DNA of 64,000 bases. Origin: Flavonifractor porci. Lineage in GTDB: Bacteria; Bacillota; Clostridia; Oscillospirales; Oscillospiraceae. Every line of letters starts with the position of its first letter. Position 1 is the stretch's first letter. The DNA lies in contig NZ_JBBHLB010000010.1 in NCBI RefSeq assembly GCF_037572415.1, forward strand, positions 1-64,000, read 5' to 3'. The position numbers and the translations under genes were made by a program. The notes beneath the pieces are model-generated. The model did not search any database, had not been told where the DNA came from, and saw only the letters and a program-made list of their open reading frames with translations. This document shows, one piece after another, positions 1 to 8,396 of the stretch.

Positions 1-46
1 TGACGCCATTGGAAAAGCATAAGTTGTGCCTCGCCGCATAAAAAGT

Positions 47-76
47 GGCCAGCAGAAATGAACTGCTGGCCGGGGA
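47..76 (-). terminator. Hairpin terminator after the sigma/anti-sigma operon
   Basis: A perfect 9-bp stem (GGCCAGCAG at 47-55 with CTGCTGGCC at 63-71) is followed on the minus strand by AC and five T residues. It lies about 75 bases past the stop codon of the minus-strand anti-sigma gene. A shorter T run also lies on the plus-strand side, so it may work in both directions. The rest of 1-146 shows no gene. Confidence 0.6.
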
Positions 77-146
77 ATTTTTATACTTTTTCACTGTCCT
101 CTTGACGGGTAGCGGTTCATTGCGCAGCCTGCGTTTTTTCTTGCGG

Positions 147-1322
147 TCAGTTCAAATCTTCCGGCGTATGGTGGCCTGGGGCATCGTTGAAGAGACGATA
201 ATAGGGGATCTCGTCTTGGTAGGCCGGGTCCACGGCGGGAACGTAGGCCACTCCTACGCCCATAAAGGAGCCGGGATCCGCTCCGCCGTGCATCCAGTCG
301 GCAATGACCTCATCCCAGAAGTCCTGGGTAAAGAGGATACGGTACACGGGCTGGATATAGGGGTAGGCGGAAAAGTCGTATTCAATGGTGACCTGTAGGA
401 TCTCCGCCTGGTCGGGGTAGGCGGTATAGTGGCTGCTCCAGTAGTCCCCGGAGCGGAAGCTGGCCAAAGCGTCCGACTCCGAGCGGAGAGGGTAGGTACC
501 CTTGACCAACGGATAGGTGTTTTGGCTGACTATGCCCTCCTGGGTGGAAAAACGGCGGAAGGTGTAGTTGTAGAGCTGCTCGCTCAGGGGTTGGGTGGGA
601 TCATCCACGAAAAAGGTCTGAAGGGAAGAATATAGCTCCCCGGCAAAGGTATAGCTCTCCAGCTGTTCCTGGGCCAGTGTGGCGCGGGACACAGCGGTCA
701 GCTTGTGGGTCAGGCGGGCTTCGAACTCCTCCTGCCGGGCGGGATCAAACAGAATGGTCTGTGTCCCCAGACCGTCCAGCCGGATCTGGGAGCCGTCGGC
801 GCACAGGGCCGTCAGAGTGGGCGGACGGGGGATGTGATAGTACTCAAGTGGGTCCCACTGATAGTCGGTGATGGTCAGTCCATACTCCAGAGCCAGGGCG
901 TCGGCCAGGGTGCGCTGAAGGGTATCATCTGTCAGAGTTGGCTCCTCGTAGACTTTCAGCTCGGTCAGCTCGTCCAGCCGCCCGGCGGTGGGATTCTTGA
1001 CCATGAGCTGGCTGGGGTCGGTGACGATGGAAAAACTCTCGTCCCACATCTGGGGGGCGGTAGGGGTGGGTGTGACCACCGGCTCCGGGGTGCGGGCCAC
1101 GCCGGGACCGTCGGGGTCCATTTCGGTCCGGCCGGACAGCCATACGCCCCCGGTGACTGCTACAGCCAGAGCCGCCGCCGTGGCGGCGATGGCCATAGGC
1201 TTACGGGAGGGCCGCTTTTGTCCCTGAGCCTGCTTCATGGCGGCCAGGGTGCGCTCCCGCCAGGCGGGGGAGGGGGTCGCGCCGCCCAGAGTGCTGCGGT
1301 AATCCTTGTCGTTCATGCCCAT
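147..1322 (-). CDS. Membrane-anchored anti-sigma-factor-like protein
   Basis: This 391-residue protein has a short cytoplasmic N-terminus of about 40 residues, one hydrophobic segment at about residues 42-62, a Thr/Pro-rich linker (about 70-90) and a large extracytoplasmic domain without a motif I recognise. Its start overlaps the end of the ECF sigma gene at 1313-1798 by 10 bases, so the two are translationally coupled. Sigma then single-pass membrane protein is the usual layout for a sigma/anti-sigma pair, so the inferred job is to hold the sigma factor until an envelope signal arrives. The role rests on context and topology, not on sequence family. Confidence 0.65.
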   Translation of the reverse strand: MGMNDKDYRSTLGGATPSPAWRERTLAAMKQAQGQKRPSRKPMAIAATAAALAVAVTGGVWLSGRTEMDPDGPGVARTPEPVVTPTPTAPQMWDESFSIVTDPSQLMVKNPTAGRLDELTELKVYEEPTLTDDTLQRTLADALALEYGLTITDYQWDPLEYYHIPRPPTLTALCADGSQIRLDGLGTQTILFDPARQEEFEARLTHKLTAVSRATLAQEQLESYTFAGELYSSLQTFFVDDPTQPLSEQLYNYTFRRFSTQEGIVSQNTYPLVKGTYPLRSESDALASFRSGDYWSSHYTAYPDQAEILQVTIEYDFSAYPYIQPVYRILFTQDFWDEVIADWMHGGADPGSFMGVGVAYVPAVDPAYQDEIPYYRLFNDAPGHHTPEDLN

Positions 1323-1798
1323 TCCTCCTTCAGCGCGTCTTTCAGCTTGGCTCTGGCCCGGCTCAGCCGGGAGAGCACCGTGTTCCGGGGACAGCCCAGC
1401 AGATGGGCGATCTCGGCGGCGGTATAGCCCTCGATGTAGTGGAGGTATACCGGCCAGCGGTATTTGGGAGGCAGGGCGGCCACCGCCTCCCAGGTGCCGC
1501 CTGGCTCCGGCGGCGGGGCGGCCTGACGGGCCTCCTCCAGAGGAACGGTGCGCCTGTGCCAGGGGGAGCGCCCCCAGCTTTTGCAGCGGTTGGCGGTGGC
1601 CCGTATGAGCCAGGCCTTCAGGTGGGTCTCGTCGGCAAAGCGGGGATCACTCTGGATGAGGCTCACAAAGACCTCCTGGGCCACGTCCTCCCCGTCGGCC
1701 ACACTGCCGGTGCCCTGGATGGCCATGCGGTAGACCAGCGGACCGTAGCGGTCCAGGATCTCCTCACAGAAGAGGGGATTGCCATTGAGGGTGGGCAT
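1313..1798 (-). CDS. ECF-type RNA polymerase sigma factor
   Basis: This 161-residue protein has sigma region 2 at about residues 10-75 (with the motif DGEDVAQEVFVSLIQ) and region 4 at about 108-158 (helix-turn-helix around YTAAEIAHLLGCPRNTVLSRL). That is the normal size and layout of an extracytoplasmic-function sigma factor, which directs RNA polymerase to a small stress regulon. A longer reading from 1885 is possible, but the ATG at 1798 is preferred because AAGGGAG sits 8 bases upstream. The gene overlaps its anti-sigma partner. The regulon cannot be told from the window. Confidence 0.88.
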   Translation of the reverse strand: MPTLNGNPLFCEEILDRYGPLVYRMAIQGTGSVADGEDVAQEVFVSLIQSDPRFADETHLKAWLIRATANRCKSWGRSPWHRRTVPLEEARQAAPPPEPGGTWEAVAALPPKYRWPVYLHYIEGYTAAEIAHLLGCPRNTVLSRLSRARAKLKDALKEEWA

Positions 1799-1866
1799 TG
1801 CGTTCACTCCCTTCTTGTCCTTCTGCTCAGAAAGCGCGGCGGCGGGCCAAATGATTGCATCCGGGT

Positions 1867-1897
1867 AAAAAAAGCGGGCGGCCAAAAGGCCGCCCGC
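1867..1897 (-). terminator. Terminator after glgP
   Basis: A perfect 10-bp stem (GCGGGCGGCC at 1874-1883, GGCCGCCCGC at 1888-1897) with a 4-base loop is followed on the minus strand by seven T residues (1867-1873). It lies 16 bases past the glgP stop and ends the glycogen operon before the sigma factor gene. Confidence 0.9.
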
Positions 1898-1912
1898 GGA
1901 ATCGCAGGTATT

Positions 1913-4360
1913 TTACTTGATTTCCCGGACGGGGACGTTCCAGATATCCTTGGCGTAGTCCCGGATGGAGCGATCGGCGGCAAAGATGCCGGAGCGGGCG
2001 ATGTTCATCAGAGACATCTGGTTCCAGCGCTTGGAGTCCTGATAGGCCAGGCCAGCCTGGACGTGAGCGTCCCGGTAGCTCTCAAAATCGGCCAGCAGCA
2101 GGTACTCATCGGCGGGGCTGCCGTCGCCGAAGAGCAGCCGGCGGGCGATGTCATCATAGCTGATGCCGTCGCCAAAGCCCAGATTGAGCTGCTCGATCAC
2201 AGAGCGCAGATCGGGGTTGTGGATATAGTACTCATAGGACTTGTAGCCCTTGTGCTTCAGTTCGGCCACCTCGTTGGCCTTCAGACCGAAGAGGAAGATG
2301 TTTTCGTCGCCCAGCACCTGGTGCATCTCCACATTGGCGCCGTCCAGGGTGCCGATGGTAACGGCGCCGTTCATCATGAACTTCATGTTGCCGGTACCGC
2401 TGGCCTCCTTGCCGGCGGTGGAGATCTGCTCGGAGAGCTCGGAGGCGGGCATCAGTTTCTCGGCCAGGCTCACCCGGTAGTTCTCCAGGAAAACCACCTG
2501 GAGCCGGTCCTTGCAGATGGGGTCCTTTTCAATCATCTGGGCCACGGAGTTGATCAGGCGGATGATCCGCTTGGCCACGGCGTAGCCGGGGGCCGCCTTG
2601 GCGCCGAACAGGTAGGTGCGGGGGGTGAAGTCGAAGTGGGAGTCGTTCTTCATCCGCTGGTACAGATAGATGATGTGCAGCACGTTGAGCAGCTGGCGCT
2701 TGTACTCGTGGAGACGCTTCACCTGTACGTCGAACATGGCGTCGGTGTTGAGGAAGATGCCGTGCTCCCGGGCCACCCAGGTGGCGAAGGCCTTCTTGTT
2801 GGCGGTCTTGATCTCGCCCAGGTGGGTCAGCACGCCGGCGTCGTCCTTAAACTTCTCCAGCTCCTTCAGAGCGTCGGGCTGGAGCAGGTACTTGTCGCTG
2901 CCGCAGCAGTCCCGGATCAGCTCATCCAGGCGGGGATTGCACTCGCTCAGCCAGCGGCGGTGATCGATGCCGTTGGTCACGTTGGTGAACTTATCGGGGG
3001 TACGCTGATAGGCGTCGTGGAAGACATCCCTTTTCAGGATGTCGGAGTGGAGGGCGGACACGCCGTTGATCTTGAAGCAGGCGCACACGCACAGGTTGGC
3101 CATGCGGACCTCGCCGCCCCAGATGATGGCCATGGGAGCCACCTTGGACAGGTCGCCGTGGAAATAATCGGTGAGCGCCTTCTGATACCGGTTGGAGATC
3201 TCGATGAGGATCTGCCAGATCCGGGGCAGCCAGCGCTCAATAAGCTGCTGGGGCCAGCGCTCCAGAGCCTCGGCCAGCACGGTGTGGTTGGTGTAGGCGA
3301 CGGTGTGGGTGACGATATACCAGGCCTCATCCCAGCCGTAGCCCTCCTCGTCCAGCAGAATGCGCATCAGCTCGGGAATGGCCAGGGTGGGGTGGGTGTC
3401 GTTGATCTGGATGACGTGCTTCTGATGGAAGTTGCGCAGGGTGCCGTACTCCGCCCGGTGCTTGCGCACGATGGACTGGATGGTGGCGGACACGAAGAAA
3501 TACTGCTGCTTCAGGCGCAGGGACTTGCCCTCGTAGTGATTGTCCTCGGGGTAAAGGACCTTGGAGATGGACTCCGCCATGGCCCGCTGCTCCACCGCCT
3601 TCAGGTACTGACCGGAGGAGAACAGGTTCATATCCACCGGCGTGGGGCTCTTGGCGTCCCACAGACGGAGCAGGTTGGCGTGTTTGGTGCCGTAGCCGGC
3701 GATTTCCATATCCTTGGGCACAGCCAGGACCACATCATAGCCGGTGTGCTGGACACGGTGGTGGCCCAGCTCGTCCCAAACGTCCTCCACCTTGCCGCCG
3801 AAGCGGACCTCTTCAGTCTCGTCCATCTTGGGAATGAGCCAGGCGTCGCCCAGGCCCAGCCAGTTGTCGGGCAGCTCCACCTGCTGGCCGTCCACGATCT
3901 TCTGCTTGAAGATACCCAGCTCATAGCAGATGGAATAACCGGTGGCGGGGATGTCCAGGGTGGTCATGGAGTCCAGATAGCAGGCAGCCAGACGGCCCAG
4001 GCCGCCGTTGCCCAGACCGGCGTCGGGCTCAGCCTCAAACAGATCAGGGGCGGAGAAGCCCAGCCCCTCAATGGCCTCCTTCAGAGGCTCCAGCACGCCC
4101 AGGTTGTAGGCGTTCTTCATCAGGGAGCGGCCCATGAGGAACTCCAGGGACAGATAGTGGACCTGGCGCTTGTGCTCCTCGATCACCTTGTCCTCAGACT
4201 TCATCTGCCGCTCGGAGATGATATCCCGCAGCACCATGGCGCAGGCCTTAAACATATGAAGGCTGGTGGCCTCCTCCACGTCACGGCCGAAATTGCGGCG
4301 CAATTTGCCGGTAATGAGGGTCATCAGCTCTTTTTTCGTGTATTTATGCAATGCAGACAT
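1913..4360 (-). CDS. glgP: Glycogen/maltodextrin phosphorylase
   Basis: The enzyme releases glucose-1-phosphate from the non-reducing ends of glycogen using phosphate and pyridoxal phosphate. At 815 residues it has the usual family length. The PLP motif EASGTGNMKFMMNG is present with the cofactor lysine at about residue 660, and the N-terminal glycine-rich stretch GNGGLGRLAACYLDSM is intact. It is the last gene of glgBCDAP, behind a weak hairpin (4395-4423) that may lower its expression relative to glgA. It acts in the cytoplasm and opposes the synthesis genes upstream. Confidence 0.97.
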   Translation of the reverse strand: MSALHKYTKKELMTLITGKLRRNFGRDVEEATSLHMFKACAMVLRDIISERQMKSEDKVIEEHKRQVHYLSLEFLMGRSLMKNAYNLGVLEPLKEAIEGLGFSAPDLFEAEPDAGLGNGGLGRLAACYLDSMTTLDIPATGYSICYELGIFKQKIVDGQQVELPDNWLGLGDAWLIPKMDETEEVRFGGKVEDVWDELGHHRVQHTGYDVVLAVPKDMEIAGYGTKHANLLRLWDAKSPTPVDMNLFSSGQYLKAVEQRAMAESISKVLYPEDNHYEGKSLRLKQQYFFVSATIQSIVRKHRAEYGTLRNFHQKHVIQINDTHPTLAIPELMRILLDEEGYGWDEAWYIVTHTVAYTNHTVLAEALERWPQQLIERWLPRIWQILIEISNRYQKALTDYFHGDLSKVAPMAIIWGGEVRMANLCVCACFKINGVSALHSDILKRDVFHDAYQRTPDKFTNVTNGIDHRRWLSECNPRLDELIRDCCGSDKYLLQPDALKELEKFKDDAGVLTHLGEIKTANKKAFATWVAREHGIFLNTDAMFDVQVKRLHEYKRQLLNVLHIIYLYQRMKNDSHFDFTPRTYLFGAKAAPGYAVAKRIIRLINSVAQMIEKDPICKDRLQVVFLENYRVSLAEKLMPASELSEQISTAGKEASGTGNMKFMMNGAVTIGTLDGANVEMHQVLGDENIFLFGLKANEVAELKHKGYKSYEYYIHNPDLRSVIEQLNLGFGDGISYDDIARRLLFGDGSPADEYLLLADFESYRDAHVQAGLAYQDSKRWNQMSLMNIARSGIFAADRSIRDYAKDIWNVPVREIK

Positions 4361-4394
4361 CTCCTATACAGTTAGGATGGCAACAAAATAAGCA

Positions 4395-4423
4395 CTCCGC
4401 AGGGAAAATCCCCCTGCGGAGCG
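4395..4423 (-). terminator. Hairpin between glgA and glgP (possible attenuator)
   Basis: A 10-bp stem CTCCGCAGGG/CCCTGCGGAG with a 7-base loop lies in the 114-base gap between glgA and glgP. On the minus strand it is followed by TGCTTATTTT, a weak T tract. It may end part of the transcripts before glgP or protect an RNA end. Confidence 0.45.
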
Positions 4424-4474
4424 GAATTTTATCACAACTTTATTCCAGTTGTCAAGAGAAGGAAAACCTTCCCG

Positions 4475-5911
4475 TTACTTCCCGGTGACCCAGCCATAGA
4501 TCTCCCGGTAGGCGGCGGCGGAACGCTTCCAGGAGAAGTCGGCGGACATGGCGTTCTTCTGGAGGCCCTTCCAGGCCTTCGGATCGTTGTGATAGAGGTT
4601 TACCGCGTCGGCAAGTACGCCGGTCATCTCGTGGGCGTTGATATTGGCAAAGGAGAAGCCGGTGCCCTCGCCAGTGAACTTGTTATAGGGAATGACGGAG
4701 TCCCGCAGACCGCCGGTCTCACGGACCACAGGGACGGTGCCGTAGCGCATGGCGATCATCTGGCTCAGGCCGCAGGGCTCCGAGATGGAGGGCATGAGGA
4801 AGATATCGGCGCCGCCGTAGATGGCGGTGGACAGGTTGGGGGAGTACATCATGTGGGCGGCAAAGCGGCCGGGATACTGATTCTGGGCCTGGCGGAAGGC
4901 CTCCTCAAAGTTCCAGTCGCCGGTGCCCAGCACGATCATCTGCACATCCATGCCCATGATGTCGTGGATGGCGGCGGTGACCAGGTCGAAGCCCTTGTGC
5001 TTCACCAGACGGGAGACACAGGCAATGATGGGGGTGTCGGGATTTTCCCGCAGGCCGGACATCTGCTGCAGGGCGGCCTTACAGTTTTTCTTGCCCGCCA
5101 TCTGCTTGACGGAGAAGAACTTGGTCAGCCCCTTGTCCCGCCAGGGATCATACACCTCGGTGTCGATGCCGTTGAGGATGCCCCGCAGCTTGTGGCGGTT
5201 GTCGGCGATGACACCCTCCAGCCCGTGGGCGTAGAAGCTGTACTGCAGCTCATCGGCATAGGAGGGAGACACGGTAGTCACATAATCAGAGGCGTAGATA
5301 GCGCCCTTCATCAGGTTGACGTCACCGTGATAGGCCAGCATATGCTCGTTGAAGTAGCCGTCGTTCAGACCGAACAGGTCCTTCAGAGTCTGGCTGCCGT
5401 AGCGGCCCTGATACTCGATGTTGTGGATGGTGAACACGCTCTTCGTGTCATACAGCTGAGGAATGCGATGACGCTCCTCCAGCAGATAGATGGGCACCAG
5501 GGCAGTCTGCCAGTCGTTGCAGTGGAGCACATCGGGGTGCCAGTTGAGCCAGCCCATGGACTCCACAACGGCACGGGAGAAGTAGGCGAAGCGCTCGCCG
5601 TCATCGTAGTGGCCATAGATAGAGGAGCGCTTGAAGTAATATTCGTTGTCCACAAACCAGTAGGTAACGCCGTCCCGCTTCAGCTCAAAGATGCCGCAGT
5701 AGGGGGTGCGCCAGGCCACGGTGACGTGGAAGCACTGCAAAAAGGTCATCTGGCTGCGCCATTCCTCGCCGATCCCCTCATACAGAGGCAGGATCACCCG
5801 CACGTCGTGGCCGTCCTTGGCCAGAGCCTTGGGGAGAGCGCCGGCCACGTCGGCCAGTCCGCCCGTTTTGATAAAAGGAGCGCACTCAGAAGTGGCAAAC
5901 AGAATATTCAT
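4475..5911 (-). CDS. glgA: Glycogen synthase (ADP-glucose type, GT5)
   Basis: The enzyme adds glucose from ADP-glucose to the growing alpha-1,4 glucan. At 478 residues it matches bacterial GlgA. The N-terminal ADP-glucose motif KTGGLADV is at residues 15-22, and the C-terminal GT-B donor-site region (PSISEPCGLSQMIAMRYGTVPVVR) is complete. ATG at 5911 follows a GGAGG site. It lies between glgD and glgP in the operon. Confidence 0.97.
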   Translation of the reverse strand: MNILFATSECAPFIKTGGLADVAGALPKALAKDGHDVRVILPLYEGIGEEWRSQMTFLQCFHVTVAWRTPYCGIFELKRDGVTYWFVDNEYYFKRSSIYGHYDDGERFAYFSRAVVESMGWLNWHPDVLHCNDWQTALVPIYLLEERHRIPQLYDTKSVFTIHNIEYQGRYGSQTLKDLFGLNDGYFNEHMLAYHGDVNLMKGAIYASDYVTTVSPSYADELQYSFYAHGLEGVIADNRHKLRGILNGIDTEVYDPWRDKGLTKFFSVKQMAGKKNCKAALQQMSGLRENPDTPIIACVSRLVKHKGFDLVTAAIHDIMGMDVQMIVLGTGDWNFEEAFRQAQNQYPGRFAAHMMYSPNLSTAIYGGADIFLMPSISEPCGLSQMIAMRYGTVPVVRETGGLRDSVIPYNKFTGEGTGFSFANINAHEMTGVLADAVNLYHNDPKAWKGLQKNAMSADFSWKRSAAAYREIYGWVTGK

Positions 5912-5973
5912 ACATTACCTCCAACCATAAATTTACTTGGATGCTAGACGCCTCCGGGGAGACGCCGCAGGAA

Positions 5974-6006
5974 GGGGAGGCGGCGGCGTTTTGCCGCCGC
6001 CTCCCC
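5974..6006. repeat. Strong inverted repeat between glgD and glgA
   Basis: A perfect 14-bp stem (5974-5987 with 5993-6006) encloses a 5-base loop in the 104-base gap between glgD and glgA. There is no T run on the minus strand, so it is not a standard terminator. It may stabilise or separate the mRNA segments of the glg operon. Confidence 0.5.
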
Positions 6007-6015
6007 GTGCGCAGG

Positions 6016-7131
6016 TCAGACGATCTCGTTTTTGGCGATGGCCAGGGGATAGGTGCTGTGGCCCATCAGCATCCGGCCCGGATTGACCCGGACGTTCTTG
6101 TCGGTGATGGCATATTTCAACACGGCGCCGGCTTGGATGGTGGTGCCCTGCATCAGTACGCAGCCGGAGACCTTGGCGCCCTTCTCCACCCGGACGCCAC
6201 GGAAGAGGATAGAGTTTTCCACCTCGCCCTCAATGATGCAGCCGTCAGCCACCAGAGAGTTGAAGGAGCGGGAGTCGGGGCCGTAATAGGTGGAGGGGTC
6301 GGAGCGGTCCTTGGTACGGACAGGACGGTCGGGGGCAAAGAGCTGCTCCCGGACGGCGGGGTCCAACAGCTCCATGCTGCGGGCAAAGTAGCCCGCCACA
6401 GACTGCAGCCGGGCGGCATAGCCGTCAAACACATAGGGGACAATCTTCAGCTGGCCCACCATGGCCTGGAGCACGCCGATGCTGAAGGAGTGAATGTTGT
6501 GGGCGGCACAGTGATCCACCAGGGAGAGCAGCAGCTCCTTGGAGAGGATGTACACTTCCAGAGATTCGCAGCCCTGGGCAATGGGGGGATGGACCGACAC
6601 GTCGGTGATCCGTCCGCCGGCGCCGATGGTGAAGTAGTCGCAGCCCTTGGGATCGCCCTTGGGATGGCCGGTACACACGGCGGTAATGTCGGCGTCGTTG
6701 CGGATATGGGCCTCAAAGATGTCCCGCAGGGGGAGATTCACCGCCAGGTCTCCGCCAGCCAGCACCACATGGTCCTGCCGGATGTTCTGCAGGTAGGAAC
6801 GGATCCCCGCCAGGGCGTCCATACGGCCCTTGTACAGACCCTCCCGTCTGCCGGAGTAGCTGAAGGGAGGCAGAATGCGCAGGCCGCCGTGCTTGCGGGA
6901 CAGGTCCCAATCCTTGCCGGAGCCCACATGGTCCAGCAGGGACTGATAGTTGGCGTGGACGATCATGCCCACGTCGGAGATACCCGCGTTGACCATGTTG
7001 GAGAGCATGAAGTCAATGACCCGGTACCGGCCGCCGTAGGGGATGGAGCAGGTGTTGCGGTTCTGGGTCAGCTCCCGCAGGTCGGGGTTGGAAAGGTAGG
7101 AGAAGATGATGCCGTGCAGTTTGTTCATCAT
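6016..7131 (-). CDS. glgD: GlgD, non-catalytic-type subunit of ADP-glucose pyrophosphorylase
   Basis: This 371-residue GlgC paralogue keeps the nucleotidyl-transferase fold (YGGRYRVIDFMLSNMVNAGI near the N-terminus) and C-terminal hexapeptide-like repeats. The N-terminal catalytic loop, GGQGSRLHALT in GlgC, is replaced by SYLSNPDLRELTQNRN. In Firmicutes GlgD partners GlgC and tunes it, so a GlgC/GlgD hetero-oligomer is inferred. Its ATG overlaps the glgC stop region, indicating coupled translation. Confidence 0.95.
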   Translation of the reverse strand: MMNKLHGIIFSYLSNPDLRELTQNRNTCSIPYGGRYRVIDFMLSNMVNAGISDVGMIVHANYQSLLDHVGSGKDWDLSRKHGGLRILPPFSYSGRREGLYKGRMDALAGIRSYLQNIRQDHVVLAGGDLAVNLPLRDIFEAHIRNDADITAVCTGHPKGDPKGCDYFTIGAGGRITDVSVHPPIAQGCESLEVYILSKELLLSLVDHCAAHNIHSFSIGVLQAMVGQLKIVPYVFDGYAARLQSVAGYFARSMELLDPAVREQLFAPDRPVRTKDRSDPSTYYGPDSRSFNSLVADGCIIEGEVENSILFRGVRVEKGAKVSGCVLMQGTTIQAGAVLKYAITDKNVRVNPGRMLMGHSTYPLAIAKNEIV

Positions 7132-8336
7132 TTCACCCCACCTCCTTTCACGTTACGAGTAATCATGGCCTTGGGAGAGACCACGGCGTCGGGGCCCACG
7201 GTCAGGTTCTGAGCCACCACGGCCACGCCCCAGTCCTCAGTGCCGTCGGGGGAGGTGCCCACCCGGGCCCGCTCGCCGATGACGCTGTTTTCCGCGATGA
7301 TGGAATACTCCACCACGGCGCCCGCCTTGACCACGGTGCCAGGCATCAGGATGGAGTAGCGCACCACGGCGCCCTCCTCTACGATGACGGAGTGGAACAG
7401 GACGGAGTTCTCCACAGTGCCGTATACCTCGCAGCCGCCAGTGACCATGGAATGGTCCACCTTGGCGTTCTTGCCCATAAAGTGAGGAGGCTTGGTGGGG
7501 GTGCGGGCGAAGATGGGCCACTCAGAATCATACAGGTCGATACCGTTGTCGGGAGAGAGCATATCCATGTTGGCGTCCCACAGGGAGTCGATGGTGCCCA
7601 CGTCCTTCCAGTAGCCCTTGAAGCGGTAGGCGGTCATCTTCTCGCCGGCGTTCAGCATGGCGGGAATGATGTTTTTGCCGAAGTCGTTGGCGCTCTTCTC
7701 GTCCTCCTCGTCGGCGATGAGGTACTCCCGCAGCTTCTTCCAGGTGAAGATATAGATACCCATGGAGGCCAGATTGCTCTTGGGCTTTTTGGGCTTTTCC
7801 TCAAACTCGTAGATGTCGTCGTTCTCGTTGACGTTCATGATGCCAAAGCGAGGGGCTTCCGCCATGGGAACCTCCAGCACGGAGATGGTACAGGCGGCCT
7901 TGGAATCCTTGTGGCGGCGGAGCATATCGGCATAATCCATCTTATAAACGTGGTCGCCCGACAAGATGAGCACGTAGTCAGGATCATAGGTATCCAGGAA
8001 GTTGATATTCTGATAGATGGCGTTGGCGGTACCCTTGTACCAGGTGCCCTTCTCACCCTCCCGCATATAAGGGGGGAGGATATGGACGCCGCCGTAGGAG
8101 CGGTCCAGATCCCAGGGCTCGCCATTGCCGATGTAGGCGTTGAGCTCCATGGGGCGGTACTGGGTCAGCACACCCACGGTATCAATGCCGGAGTTGATGC
8201 AGTTGGACAGGGGAAAGTCGATGATGCGGTACTTACCACCGAAGGGGACTGCGGGCTTGGCCACGTGGCTGGTGAGGGCGTGAAGGCGACTGCCTTGGCC
8301 GCCGGCCAGCAGCATGGCGACACATTCCTTTTTCAT
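7128..8336 (-). CDS. glgC: Glucose-1-phosphate adenylyltransferase (ADP-glucose pyrophosphorylase)
   Basis: The enzyme makes ADP-glucose from ATP and glucose-1-phosphate, the committed step of glycogen synthesis. The 402-residue protein has the intact N-terminal loop MLLAGGQGSRLHALT and the sugar-binding segment FGGKYRIIDFPLSN, then a C-terminal left-handed beta-helix region. It is followed without a gap by glgD and lies 60 bases after glgB. Confidence 0.97.
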   Translation of the reverse strand: MKKECVAMLLAGGQGSRLHALTSHVAKPAVPFGGKYRIIDFPLSNCINSGIDTVGVLTQYRPMELNAYIGNGEPWDLDRSYGGVHILPPYMREGEKGTWYKGTANAIYQNINFLDTYDPDYVLILSGDHVYKMDYADMLRRHKDSKAACTISVLEVPMAEAPRFGIMNVNENDDIYEFEEKPKKPKSNLASMGIYIFTWKKLREYLIADEEDEKSANDFGKNIIPAMLNAGEKMTAYRFKGYWKDVGTIDSLWDANMDMLSPDNGIDLYDSEWPIFARTPTKPPHFMGKNAKVDHSMVTGGCEVYGTVENSVLFHSVIVEEGAVVRYSILMPGTVVKAGAVVEYSIIAENSVIGERARVGTSPDGTEDWGVAVVAQNLTVGPDAVVSPKAMITRNVKGGGVK

Positions 8337-8396
8337 TCTATCACCTCAGAGTTTGAACTGGAACAAACTGATAAACTCCGGCTGCCCGGAGAGGGG

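Noticed and set aside
1403..4375. A 990-codon open frame antisense to glgP
   Set aside because: It is a mirror of a highly GC-biased gene: the sense strand has clear glycogen phosphorylase motifs, and the antisense translation is Gly/Val/Leu/His-rich low-complexity sequence without a family.
5974..6006. Terminator between glgD and glgA
   Set aside because: The stem is strong but there is no T run on the transcribed strand, and operon function requires read-through to glgA.
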